Assembly (NCBI GenBank): GCA_902812495.1 | Contig: CADDZR010000004.1 | Span: forward strand, 1 to 64,000 | Direction of reading: 5' to 3' | DNA length: 64,000 bases | Source of the DNA: an archaeon | GTDB taxonomy: Archaea > Thermoproteota > Nitrososphaeria > Nitrososphaerales > Gagatemarchaeaceae | Shown here: positions 8,449 through 15,808 of the stretch, in pieces | Layout of the letters: the number at the start of each line of letters is the position of its first letter | How positions within the stretch are numbered: the first letter of the stretch is position 1 | Program-made: the position numbers and the translations under genes | Notes under the pieces: model-generated | Told to the model about the DNA's origin: nothing | The model's input: only the letters and a program-made list of their open reading frames with translations | Databases searched by the model: none

Positions 8449-9564
8449 TCAAGAGAGTTCGAGGTCAGGCTTTGCATGTAGAACAATCATTTCTCCATTT
8501 CTTCTTACATGCAGTTGCATAAACTCCTCAGCATCCTTGCTTGAACAAAGAACAACTATGTTGCTCTTGAGTTTGTCAAAGCTGTCAAGGCCTGTACGTA
8601 ATGTCGAAGAACTAACTATATTCACATCCGTAACATAATCCCTGAGCTTCTGAACTATGTTGTCAGACACAAATATCCTGTCTGGTCTAATCTCGTATTT
8701 ATCGACGCTCCAGAGAAGTACAACCTTTGTCCTGCTTGCCTTCAGAGATCTCTCCCTTAACGCATCCCTGACTGCATCCACTAGATACCTAGAGAAGCTT
8801 TCAAGGTTTTTGAGGATCGAACCAGCTAGGTACGCAATTGTTTCGGAGAGCTCTTCCCTCGCTTGGACAGCCCTAAGGTCGTACAGCCTACTCACCATAT
8901 GCTCGATGTATGGAGACCGTTTCTGTCTAATCTTCAGGTTTGCTTCACGTGCTTTCCTGTTCAACTCTATCGCGGATACAAACCCAAGGGTGCTTTCAAG
9001 GAGCTCACTTACGTACTCGAGTTCTGCAGCGTATATATTCTGAGATGTTTGGAAAAGACCCAGCTCATCAAGCTTTTCCTTGCTGCCTGGAGTAGATGCA
9101 AAAAATTCAGACCATGATTCACCAGGTCTCAACGGAAAGTAACAGTAAGAAATATCTTCACCTATCCTCATCCCAGACTGCTTTTCTATTATCTGGATGT
9201 ATTCGCTGTTTCCACCAAGACCGCACGGAAGGGTGTTAACTACAGCACACCCCTTGGGGAGGAACTTTGAAAGTTCCCTTATTTTAGAAGACGCTTCAAC
9301 AAGAGCCTCATCTCCATACCTTCTCAGCTTTGGGGAAAAGAATACAACTCTTGACTGGGAAATAGCTTTCTCTATTGGTATTACATCAAGGAGCGGTTCC
9401 TCAGACATGAGTTGCTCCAGCGTCCTAGATGCAAATTCCTCCTTGAACCTGAAACCTGTCTGAAGCGTTTCGTCTACTATAAAGACATCCGCATTCTTGG
9501 AGAGTTTCCTCGCAACACCGAATCCTTCCGTTGTCAGCCCATATACAGAAACCTTTCTCTGCAA
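8449..9564 (-). CDS. divergent UDP-sugar dehydrogenase-like protein lacking the catalytic loop
   Basis: A 371-residue protein whose first 200 residues follow the UDP-glucose/UDP-ManNAc dehydrogenase layout: a Rossmann start SVYGLTTEGFGVARKL, a strand VVFFSP, then a helix and the VNTLPCG stretch where active enzymes have STVPPG, and YCYFPLRPGE where they have the NPE/PER region. The helical central domain (about 175-260) is recognisable. The glycine- and cysteine-containing active-site loop (GGxCxPxD) is missing, and the C-terminal domain is hard to align. It starts at TTG. It is either a regulatory or structural relative, or an enzyme with altered chemistry. Its place upstream of the WbpB/WbpD-like pair suggests a role in that pathway. 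Confidence 0.6.
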   Translation of the reverse strand: MQRKVSVYGLTTEGFGVARKLSKNADVFIVDETLQTGFRFKEEFASRTLEQLMSEEPLLDVIPIEKAISQSRVVFFSPKLRRYGDEALVEASSKIRELSKFLPKGCAVVNTLPCGLGGNSEYIQIIEKQSGMRIGEDISYCYFPLRPGESWSEFFASTPGSKEKLDELGLFQTSQNIYAAELEYVSELLESTLGFVSAIELNRKAREANLKIRQKRSPYIEHMVSRLYDLRAVQAREELSETIAYLAGSILKNLESFSRYLVDAVRDALRERSLKASRTKVVLLWSVDKYEIRPDRIFVSDNIVQKLRDYVTDVNIVSSSTLRTGLDSFDKLKSNIVVLCSSKDAEEFMQLHVRRNGEMIVLHAKPDLELS

Positions 9565-9592
9565 CTTCCCTGACTCTCGTATGGCAACTTAA

Positions 9593-9925
9593 TTATGCTT
9601 TGGGTGGTTCGCTCACTTTTTGTTCCTTTGGAAGCATGTACTTTGAAAGAAGCGCAACGATACCTCCTATACCTACAAGTATGCCCCCGAAGTTGTTTGT
9701 TATGAATCCAAGGACTACTAAAAGCAAATCTATCGACTCGCTTCTTATATCAGCCGTTGAAATCACTGCAATAATTCCAACAACTATGCTGAAAGTGCCA
9801 AGCAGTACTTCCCTGTTTATAAAGGAGCCCGCTGTAACAACATCCAGTGCTCCCAGAACTATGGCTATTATTCCCCCTGCAAGCACTAGCATTCTAGAGA
9901 ATCCATAGCCGTCTTCTGAGTTCAT
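9593..9925 (-). CDS. small membrane protein, about four helices
   Basis: A 110-residue hydrophobic protein with four predicted membrane segments (about 12-32, 38-57, 65-80 and 82-95) and a short proline-rich C-terminal tail. No family is recognised. It is the first gene upstream of the sugar cluster on the minus strand, 28 bases from the dehydrogenase-like gene. TATATAT at 9949-9955 is 27 bases before its ATG, so it should be read from its own leaderless promoter. Confidence 0.7.
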   Translation of the reverse strand: MNSEDGYGFSRMLVLAGGIIAIVLGALDVVTAGSFINREVLLGTFSIVVGIIAVISTADIRSESIDLLLVVLGFITNNFGGILVGIGGIVALLSKYMLPKEQKVSEPPKA

Positions 9926-9948
9926 CGTTAACCTGGTTAAAACAGCCC

Positions 9949-9975
9949 TATATATGTTCTAAATACACTTAAAAC
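9949..9975. promoter_or_regulatory. divergent pair of TATA elements
   Basis: TATATAT (9949-9955) serves the minus-strand ATG at 9925 (27 bases). CTTAAAAC (9968-9975) serves the plus-strand TTG at 10001 (about 29 bases), which supports that unusual start codon. Confidence 0.5.
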
Positions 9976-10000
9976 CTTAGACCTTTCTGGCAGTTGCAGT

Positions 10001-11053
10001 TTGGCCAGATTCTGGTTCGATATCCTCACACCGAAACAGGTTCTATTCTTCAAATACATAGTATCTGACCTTGAGAAGAGAGGACACAAGGTTTTGGCAA
10101 CATCAAGGAGGTTCAGGGAAGTTGAGCCTGTCGCAAAGATGAACTCTCTCGAACTTCTTTACGTTGGGGAGAGGGGCGGTTCAGACTTTTTGAGTCAGCT
10201 GGTTGCAGACGTAAAGAGGATGGAGTTAACTATACCAATTGTCTCGGAGTTCAAGCCTGACGTTGCTGTATCGGTTGCATCAAACGTTTGCGCAAGGATA
10301 GCCTTCGGGCTTGGTGTAAAACACGTTGCAGTTAACGATTCACCACATTCCGTGATAGCAGGCAAGCTCTCCCTCCCCTTAAGCTACCATCTTTTCACAC
10401 CATGGGTGATACCGTACAGAGAATGGCTTCCCTTCGGGATAAAAAAGGAACAGATAACAAGATACAGAGCCTTAGACCCAGCAGCTTGGCTTAAGAGGGG
10501 TCTGACTAAAGGCCCAATACCAGACCTTGATAGCAAGAAGAAAACAGTTGTGGTAAGGCTTGAGGAGAGCTTCGCACCATATATGATGGGCAAGAGAAAG
10601 GACTGGATATACAGAATACTTGAAGTAGCAAGGGAGAACTTTTCAGGAATGAATATCGTTGTTCTTTGCAGGTACACAGAGCAATACGAGAAGATAAAGG
10701 AGCTTTACGGCAAGGAAATGATCATACCTTCACAACCTGTTGACGGAAGGCATCTCCTAGCTAAAACAGACCTGTTTATAGGTATGGGCGGAACGATGAC
10801 AGCTGAATCGGCTTTGATGGGTGTGCCCTCTATCTCGACCTTCCAAGGCGAACTTTACACGGAATCTTATCTCATATCCAGGGGCATACTCTTCAAGGCA
10901 AGGGATACAAAGGACATTGTCTCACTCTCCTCAAGACTGCTGGATCCAAGAGAGAAAGACAGACTAAAGAAAAGGGCAGGAAAAGTACTAGAGTCAATGG
11001 AAGACCCTGTCTCGGTGATAGTTTCTGGTTTGGAAAAGATTATTGACTTTTGA
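10001..11053 (+). CDS. DUF354 family protein (glycosyltransferase GT-B-like)
   Basis: A 350-residue protein that I match to the archaeal DUF354 family: an N-terminal FDILTPKQVLFFK stretch, PDVAVSVASNVCARIAFGLG near 85-104, and a C-terminal nucleotide-sugar-type segment GMGGTMTAESALMGVPS (about 260-276) resembling the UDP-binding region of MurG-like GT-B enzymes. The reaction is unknown, and a glycosyl transfer role is likely from the fold. It starts with TTG, 29 bases after a TATA element. It is followed by tRNA-Gln only 19 bases after the stop. Confidence 0.8.
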   Translation: MARFWFDILTPKQVLFFKYIVSDLEKRGHKVLATSRRFREVEPVAKMNSLELLYVGERGGSDFLSQLVADVKRMELTIPIVSEFKPDVAVSVASNVCARIAFGLGVKHVAVNDSPHSVIAGKLSLPLSYHLFTPWVIPYREWLPFGIKKEQITRYRALDPAAWLKRGLTKGPIPDLDSKKKTVVVRLEESFAPYMMGKRKDWIYRILEVARENFSGMNIVVLCRYTEQYEKIKELYGKEMIIPSQPVDGRHLLAKTDLFIGMGGTMTAESALMGVPSISTFQGELYTESYLISRGILFKARDTKDIVSLSSRLLDPREKDRLKKRAGKVLESMEDPVSVIVSGLEKIIDF

Positions 11054-11072
11054 TGTACTGGCAGAAGTGTGC

Positions 11073-11145
11073 AGCCCGGTGGTGTAGCGGTCAAGCATGC
11101 TGGCCTTTGGAGCCAGCGACCCTGGTTCGAATCCAGGCCGGGCTA
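11073..11145 (+). tRNA. tRNA-Gln (UUG)
   Basis: A 73-base cloverleaf with acceptor stem AGCCCGG/CCGGGCT, discriminator A at 11145, D arm TGGTGTAG, anticodon loop CTTTGGA (anticodon TTG, stems CTGGC/GCCAG) and T arm CCTGGTTCGAATCCAGG. There is no intron and no encoded CCA (the bases after the discriminator are CCT). It reads CAA codons. Confidence 0.95.
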
Positions 11146-11171
11146 CCTTAAAATAAAACGCGTAGAACTTA

Positions 11172-11963
11172 CTATATACCTAGAATAGAAACTCCCAGGT
11201 CAGCCAAAAAGCCTAGAACCAAACCACAGAACACACCTAGCATGAGCACATCGTTTGTTGCTTGCTTCTTTCCTGCAACATACATTATCATTATCACGTA
11301 AATCAGGGCACCTCCAGCAAGCGATAGGAAGAGAACGTACGTGAAGGTGGAGAAAAACATACTACCCACAATAGTGCCAATAAATGTAGGCCCCCCGCCT
11401 ATCACACCAACTTTCGCAAGGAATGTCAGGGGTGGTCTGTGTTTCTCACCTGTAAGGGGAGCAACTATCCCAAAACCTTCCGTTGCATTGTGAACTCCAA
11501 AGCCAACAACAAGTATCAAAGCTAGACTCAGAGCGCCTGAAGCGTAGGATTGACCTATTGCAAGACCCTCGCTGAAGTTGTGTGCGCCTATTCCAAGGGC
11601 TATCATTGTTGCAATCCGGAATGGGGAAGCTGGGATTTCCTGGAATTTATTCATGTAAATATTTTCGTACCTCGATAGACCAAGCAAGCCAAGTGCAAGT
11701 CCTCCAAACATTGGAAGTGCAAGTGTCAAGGCTGTCCCGTAGCTCCCAGTGCCCTTTAGAGCTGCGGTAATGGATGAAGATACCGTTTCCCACGAGCTGT
11801 GCAGAATCTCTACGACTATAAAAACTAGGATTCCTATAGAGAGTGCATTAAGGAAACCCCTCTGTTTGCTATTCAGTCCTCTAACAAGAGCAACGGGAAG
11901 TCCAATGAATATCGTGAAACCCGCAACGGCGCCAAGTAGGACCATTTGTACAAGGTTGAGCAA
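11172..11963 (-). CDS. ZIP family metal (zinc/iron) transporter
   Basis: A 263-residue membrane protein with eight predicted helices. Helix 4 carries HNFSEGLAIG (about 127-136) and helix 5 HNATEGFG (about 157-164), the paired H-N-x-x-E-G motifs that form the binuclear metal site of ZIP proteins. It therefore moves divalent metal into the cytoplasm. It starts at TTG, with a TATA-like TTATATACTTA about 27 bases upstream (11987-11997). Metal selectivity cannot be read from the sequence. It is convergent with the tRNA-Gln gene. Confidence 0.92.
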   Translation of the reverse strand: MLNLVQMVLLGAVAGFTIFIGLPVALVRGLNSKQRGFLNALSIGILVFIVVEILHSSWETVSSSITAALKGTGSYGTALTLALPMFGGLALGLLGLSRYENIYMNKFQEIPASPFRIATMIALGIGAHNFSEGLAIGQSYASGALSLALILVVGFGVHNATEGFGIVAPLTGEKHRPPLTFLAKVGVIGGGPTFIGTIVGSMFFSTFTYVLFLSLAGGALIYVIMIMYVAGKKQATNDVLMLGVFCGLVLGFLADLGVSILGI

Positions 11964-12065
11964 AGCTGGAACTGCATAACATAGGTTATATACTTAAATC
12001 TTCCTTTAGAAGAGGTATACTGAAAGTGAGTAAAGTATTTCTTGAGATTTAAAATGGCATGACCG

Positions 12066-12953
12066 TTGCGTGAAGAATCAAAAAATAGGAAGATAAACGC
12101 AATTTTGCATTACTTTCCTTATCTTTCTGGGCATCGTTGGCTCCTCTACCCGATTCCATACATGACACTTGCTCTTTTTGCATACTTGAGGTATGGGATG
12201 GTTTCACAGTTTTCTCTTGCGATTGCAGTTCTTGGATTACTACCTGCACTTGCATGGCTAGGGAAATCAAAAGAGTTCCTACGTGACGTAACACCATTTC
12301 TAACTGCACTTCTTTGCTACGAATCCCTGCAAGGAATCACAGGTGTAATTACGAGCAGTAAATCAGTTACATATCTCTCCGCCATCGACCAAGCAATATT
12401 TGGAGGAAATGTTGTGGGCACAGTCCAGAAACTGTTTATGTCAGAAAGCCTAACGCTTGCCTCTTCTGTTCTTTATGGTCTGCACTTTGTAATAATTGCA
12501 ATAGCCTCTGTCTCGCTCTGGTTTTTAAATAGGAGGCTGTTCAGGGGTTACACTCTTTCATTGGGTATTGTTTCTTATATGGCTCTCTTCACTTTTATAG
12601 TTATTCCAACAGCACCTCCCTGGTTCGCGGGGGACGGCATTAATCTGGTATCCTGGGGTACACTCCATTCTGTCCTCTCACCCATAGAAAATTTTTTCAT
12701 GTTATTTGAATCGGACAAGTTTGCCGCATTTCCTAGCCTCCACGTTGCCTATGTTATTCTCTTCATGCTTTACTTCGTAAGGCTTGGGAAGTATTTCAGC
12801 TATGTAGCCTACCCAGTTACGGCAGGCGTAATCTTTTCTGTAATCTACCTCGGACAGCATTACGTTACAGATGTCTTGGGAGGAGTAGCTTACTGCGTAG
12901 CCGCTTATCTGATAACGGAGAAAATCGTCTTGAAAAAAATAGGAAAAACCTAA
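12066..12953 (+). CDS. PAP2-superfamily membrane protein (inositol-phosphotransferase-like)
   Basis: A 295-residue membrane protein of the PAP2/Aur1 type. The two late signatures are clear: FPSLHVAYV (about 221-229) with the acid-base histidine, and [11 protein letters not shown] (about 262-272) with the nucleophilic histidine and the supporting aspartate. The first Lys/Arg signature is weak, as in the Aur1/Ipt1 branch that moves phosphoinositol between lipids. Six to seven membrane segments are seen. The TTG start is uncertain: a TATA-like ATTTAAAAT lies at 12046-12054, too close for it, so a later start is possible. It is coupled to the radical SAM gene downstream by a 14-base gap. Confidence 0.8.
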   Translation: MREESKNRKINAILHYFPYLSGHRWLLYPIPYMTLALFAYLRYGMVSQFSLAIAVLGLLPALAWLGKSKEFLRDVTPFLTALLCYESLQGITGVITSSKSVTYLSAIDQAIFGGNVVGTVQKLFMSESLTLASSVLYGLHFVIIAIASVSLWFLNRRLFRGYTLSLGIVSYMALFTFIVIPTAPPWFAGDGINLVSWGTLHSVLSPIENFFMLFESDKFAAFPSLHVAYVILFMLYFVRLGKYFSYVAYPVTAGVIFSVIYLGQHYVTDVLGGVAYCVAAYLITEKIVLKKIGKT

Positions 12954-12967
12954 AGGTAACCACCTTT

Positions 12968-14071
12968 ATGTTTCTAGACGTGTCCGTTCCCGCCAAGCTC
13001 ACAGAGGCTTCAGGTAAGGAAGCAGAGCTCTACAGAAGGCTACCTAACGGAAGGGTCCAGTGCACGGCATGCTCCAGATACTGCCAGATTGGTGAGGGTC
13101 AGGTCGGCCTCTGTGGTATAAGGGGGGTTGTCAACGGTAAGCTCTACCTTCTTGTCTACGGCAAGGTGATAGCAGGTCATGTTGACCCGATCGAAAAGAA
13201 ACCAGTCGTTCATTACAGACCTGGTTCGAGGATATTCTCGATAGCAACAACTGGTTGCAACTGGCTTTGCAGGTACTGCCAGAATTATGACATAAGCCAG
13301 AGGAGGAAAATTGAGGGTACAGATGCAACACCAGAAGAGGTGGTGGGAATGGCAAAGCAGTACGGATGTGAGGGTATAGCATACACGTACAACCAGCCAA
13401 CAATATTCATAGAGTATGCAAGGGACGTAGGAATTGAAGCTCACAAGGAAGGCATCTTCAATATCTTTGTTTCAAACGGTTACGACACACCTGAAACGGT
13501 GAATATGATGCGCAGCTTTCTAGACTGTATAACTGTTGATTTCAAGGGAAGCGGTGAGAGGAATTTTGTTAGAAGGTACATCGGTATACCTGATGCTGAA
13601 CCAATATTCCAGACGTTGCTCCAGATAAGGGATACAAAGAAAATACACATAGAGATAACCGATTTGATTGTACCTCAGGTAGGTGATAACCTTGAGGCTG
13701 CAGAAAAACTGTGCAGATGGGTTTACGATAATCTGGGTCCCGATACCCCAATTCATTTTCTCCGATTTCATCCTGATTACATGATGATGGACCTACCTTG
13801 GACGCCAATCGAGACACTTGAAAAGCACTATGAAGTAGCAAAGAGAGTCGGTATGAGGTATGTTTACATTGGAAATGTCCCCGGCCATCCTGCGGAGAGT
13901 ACTTACTGTCCTGGATGCGGCAAAGTGCTCATAGGAAGGTATGGTTACGAGATAACAGCGTATAATCTGGATGCAAATAACAGATGCAGGTTCTGCGGAT
14001 ATCAGACTCCAATTGTTGGACCTCTGAGCAAGTATTACAACAAAGCCAGGTTCATACCTGTAATTGACTAA
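12968..14071 (+). CDS. amrS: AmmeMemoRadiSam system radical SAM enzyme
   Basis: A 367-residue radical SAM protein. CNWLCRYC at 97-104 is the CxxxCxxC motif that binds the 4Fe-4S cluster and SAM. An N-terminal cysteine segment [12 protein letters not shown] (31-42) and LCGIRG (48-53), plus a C-terminal zinc-ribbon segment with CPGCG and CRFCG (about 313-343), match the AmrS family once labelled pyruvate-formate-lyase-activating-like. Its partners in other genomes are the Memo and AMMECR1 proteins, and neither gene is in this window. The substrate is not known. It follows the PAP2-like gene closely and overlaps trxB tail to tail by 20 bases. Confidence 0.92.
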   Translation: MFLDVSVPAKLTEASGKEAELYRRLPNGRVQCTACSRYCQIGEGQVGLCGIRGVVNGKLYLLVYGKVIAGHVDPIEKKPVVHYRPGSRIFSIATTGCNWLCRYCQNYDISQRRKIEGTDATPEEVVGMAKQYGCEGIAYTYNQPTIFIEYARDVGIEAHKEGIFNIFVSNGYDTPETVNMMRSFLDCITVDFKGSGERNFVRRYIGIPDAEPIFQTLLQIRDTKKIHIEITDLIVPQVGDNLEAAEKLCRWVYDNLGPDTPIHFLRFHPDYMMMDLPWTPIETLEKHYEVAKRVGMRYVYIGNVPGHPAESTYCPGCGKVLIGRYGYEITAYNLDANNRCRFCGYQTPIVGPLSKYYNKARFIPVID

Positions 14072-15002
14072 TGTACTCTTCCTTTGTCTTCAAGAACCTG
14101 TCTACGTCAAGAGCCGCCTTGCACCCGTCCGCCGCGGCAGTCACAGCCTGCCTGTACCTGTAATCCTTAACGTCCCCTGCAGCAAATACGCCTGGTACGC
14201 TTGTTTCTGTTTCGTTTCTCACAACAATGTAACCCTTTTCGTCCAGCTCAACTTGCCCCCTGAACAGGGATGTGTTGGGTTCGTAGCCTATGGCCACAAA
14301 TAATCCGTCGACACTAAGCCTCGACTTCTCTCCTGTTAGTAGATTCCTTATGATGATTCCCTCGACCTTCTTTTCTCCAACTATTTCGTCGACAACACTG
14401 TTCCAGATGAAACTTATCTTCTTGTTGCGAAATGCTTCTTTCTGGAGAGCAGCACTTGCCCGAAGTTTGTCCCTTCTGTGTATAACTGTAACCTTGTTTG
14501 CGAACTTTGATAGATACGTTGCTTCTTCCATTGCTGTGTCACCTCCTCCTACAACTGCTACATCCTTTTCTTTGAAGAAATATGCATCACAGACAGCACA
14601 GTTAGAGACACCTCTTCCCATTAACCGCTTCTCCGATTCTAGGTTCAATCTTCTTGGTGTTGCACCTGTTGCTATTATCACAGAGAGTGTTTGCACCTCC
14701 TTGTTCAAAGACTTGATTCTGAAGGGATAGTTCCTGAAATCAACCTCGACTACGTCCTCCCTGACAATTTCTGTTCCAAGCCTCTCAGCCTGCCTCATCA
14801 TCCTGTCCATTAACTCTGGCCCGAGCACTGGTTCCGGGAATCCTGGGAAGTTCTCGACATCACTTGTTAGCATAAGTTGTCCTCCAAAACCAGATCCAGT
14901 GAAGAGAAGTGGCGCAAGGTCTGCTCTACACGCATATATTGCTGCTGTCAACCCTGCAGGTCCAGAACCAATTATGACTGTCTTCCTAAGATTATTCTCC
15001 AT
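14052..15002 (-). CDS. trxB: thioredoxin reductase
   Basis: An FAD flavoprotein of 316 residues that reduces thioredoxin with NAD(P)H. The FAD motif GSGPAG is at 12-17, the redox pair CAVC at 135-138, the NAD(P)-binding [10 protein letters not shown] at about 152-161 and the final FAD motif [15 protein letters not shown] near 270-284. All catalytic elements are intact and the length is normal. The ATG sits 27 bases downstream (on the minus strand) of an AT-rich promoter element. The last 20 bases overlap the end of the convergent amrS gene. Confidence 0.97.
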   Translation of the reverse strand: MENNLRKTVIIGSGPAGLTAAIYACRADLAPLLFTGSGFGGQLMLTSDVENFPGFPEPVLGPELMDRMMRQAERLGTEIVREDVVEVDFRNYPFRIKSLNKEVQTLSVIIATGATPRRLNLESEKRLMGRGVSNCAVCDAYFFKEKDVAVVGGGDTAMEEATYLSKFANKVTVIHRRDKLRASAALQKEAFRNKKISFIWNSVVDEIVGEKKVEGIIIRNLLTGEKSRLSVDGLFVAIGYEPNTSLFRGQVELDEKGYIVVRNETETSVPGVFAAGDVKDYRYRQAVTAAADGCKAALDVDRFLKTKEEYISQLQV

Positions 15003-15024
15003 GTTAAAGTAAAAATGCTCAGAG

Positions 15025-15033
15025 AAAATAAAG
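15025..15033 (-). promoter_or_regulatory. TATA element of trxB
   Basis: The plus-strand sequence AAAATAAAG, read as CTTTATTTT on the coding strand, is centred 27 bases before the trxB ATG, consistent with a leaderless transcript. Confidence 0.45.
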
Positions 15034-15082
15034 ATAGTGTTTTCTTGTTACGCACAAATTGATCCATTGTCTCTAGAATAAA

Positions 15083-15808
15083 TCAAAGGAGTGAAATTTT
15101 TGGAAATCTCCTAACCTGAACACCTGGTTCTATTAAGTACGGTATCGAGTCTCCAAGCTCCCTTCCCTTCAGGAAAGGGGATAGCAGGTCGAGGGAATTA
15201 ACAGCATTAATATCCGTTCCAAGCGTTATCCTAGATGCAGAGGGGAGGACGACAACATCCCTTTTTCCTATCCTGCATTTGAGAAATGCCTTGAACCTGT
15301 GCCTGATACCGAGGTCGTCCCTCACCGAGACTGTTGGATGCTCATGTCCAATTATTACTTTCTTTCCAGTTTCCTCTTCTGAATAGAAAACATGGCCATG
15401 GGCTAAAAAATAGTCGCCAACCCTCATGTTCAGATGGAGCGGAATGTGGAACTCACTCAATATGTTCAGTATATAGTTGTCATGATTTCCCCTGACAACC
15501 TCGAGCCTTGCAATGGAAGATAGCTCCTTTATAAGCTTCTTAACACCGTACCATTCAAGCTCCTGCGGCTTTCCGAATTCGTGTTTGACATCTCCAAGTA
15601 TCACTATTCTCTCTGCGCTAACTTTCTTTGCAGGCTCCTTCACTGATTGTATTATTTCGTCAAGAAAACTTCCTGGCAGGTGGACTCCCTCCCTTTCATA
15701 TTGCTCTTCTATTCCAAGATGTAGGTCTGAAACAACTAGCGTTGACTCGCTTTCAATGTACAGAACTGGCCAAGGTTCAACTATTGTGAGACGTCTATCT
15801 ACCTTCAT
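15083..15808 (-). CDS. Lhr-associated metallophosphoesterase (calcineurin-like)
   Basis: A 241-residue phosphoesterase. The metal-site motifs appear in order: DLHLG (29-33), GDVKHEFGKP (about 72-81, in place of GD-x-x-D/H), GNHD (about 106-109) and the late histidines GHVFY and GHEHP (about 135-155). This matches the archaeal ICC-like family usually coded beside Lhr helicases. Its first codons overlap the end of lhr by 14 bases, so the two are translationally coupled. The target is probably nucleic acid ends or nucleotides, inferred from the pairing with a helicase. Confidence 0.88.
   Translation of the reverse strand: MKVDRRLTIVEPWPVLYIESESTLVVSDLHLGIEEQYEREGVHLPGSFLDEIIQSVKEPAKKVSAERIVILGDVKHEFGKPQELEWYGVKKLIKELSSIARLEVVRGNHDNYILNILSEFHIPLHLNMRVGDYFLAHGHVFYSEEETGKKVIIGHEHPTVSVRDDLGIRHRFKAFLKCRIGKRDVVVLPSASRITLGTDINAVNSLDLLSPFLKGRELGDSIPYLIEPGVQVRRFPKISLL

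Noticed and set aside
8449-9564. Active UDP-glucose dehydrogenase call
   Set aside because: The catalytic cysteine loop is missing, so only a family-level likeness is claimed.
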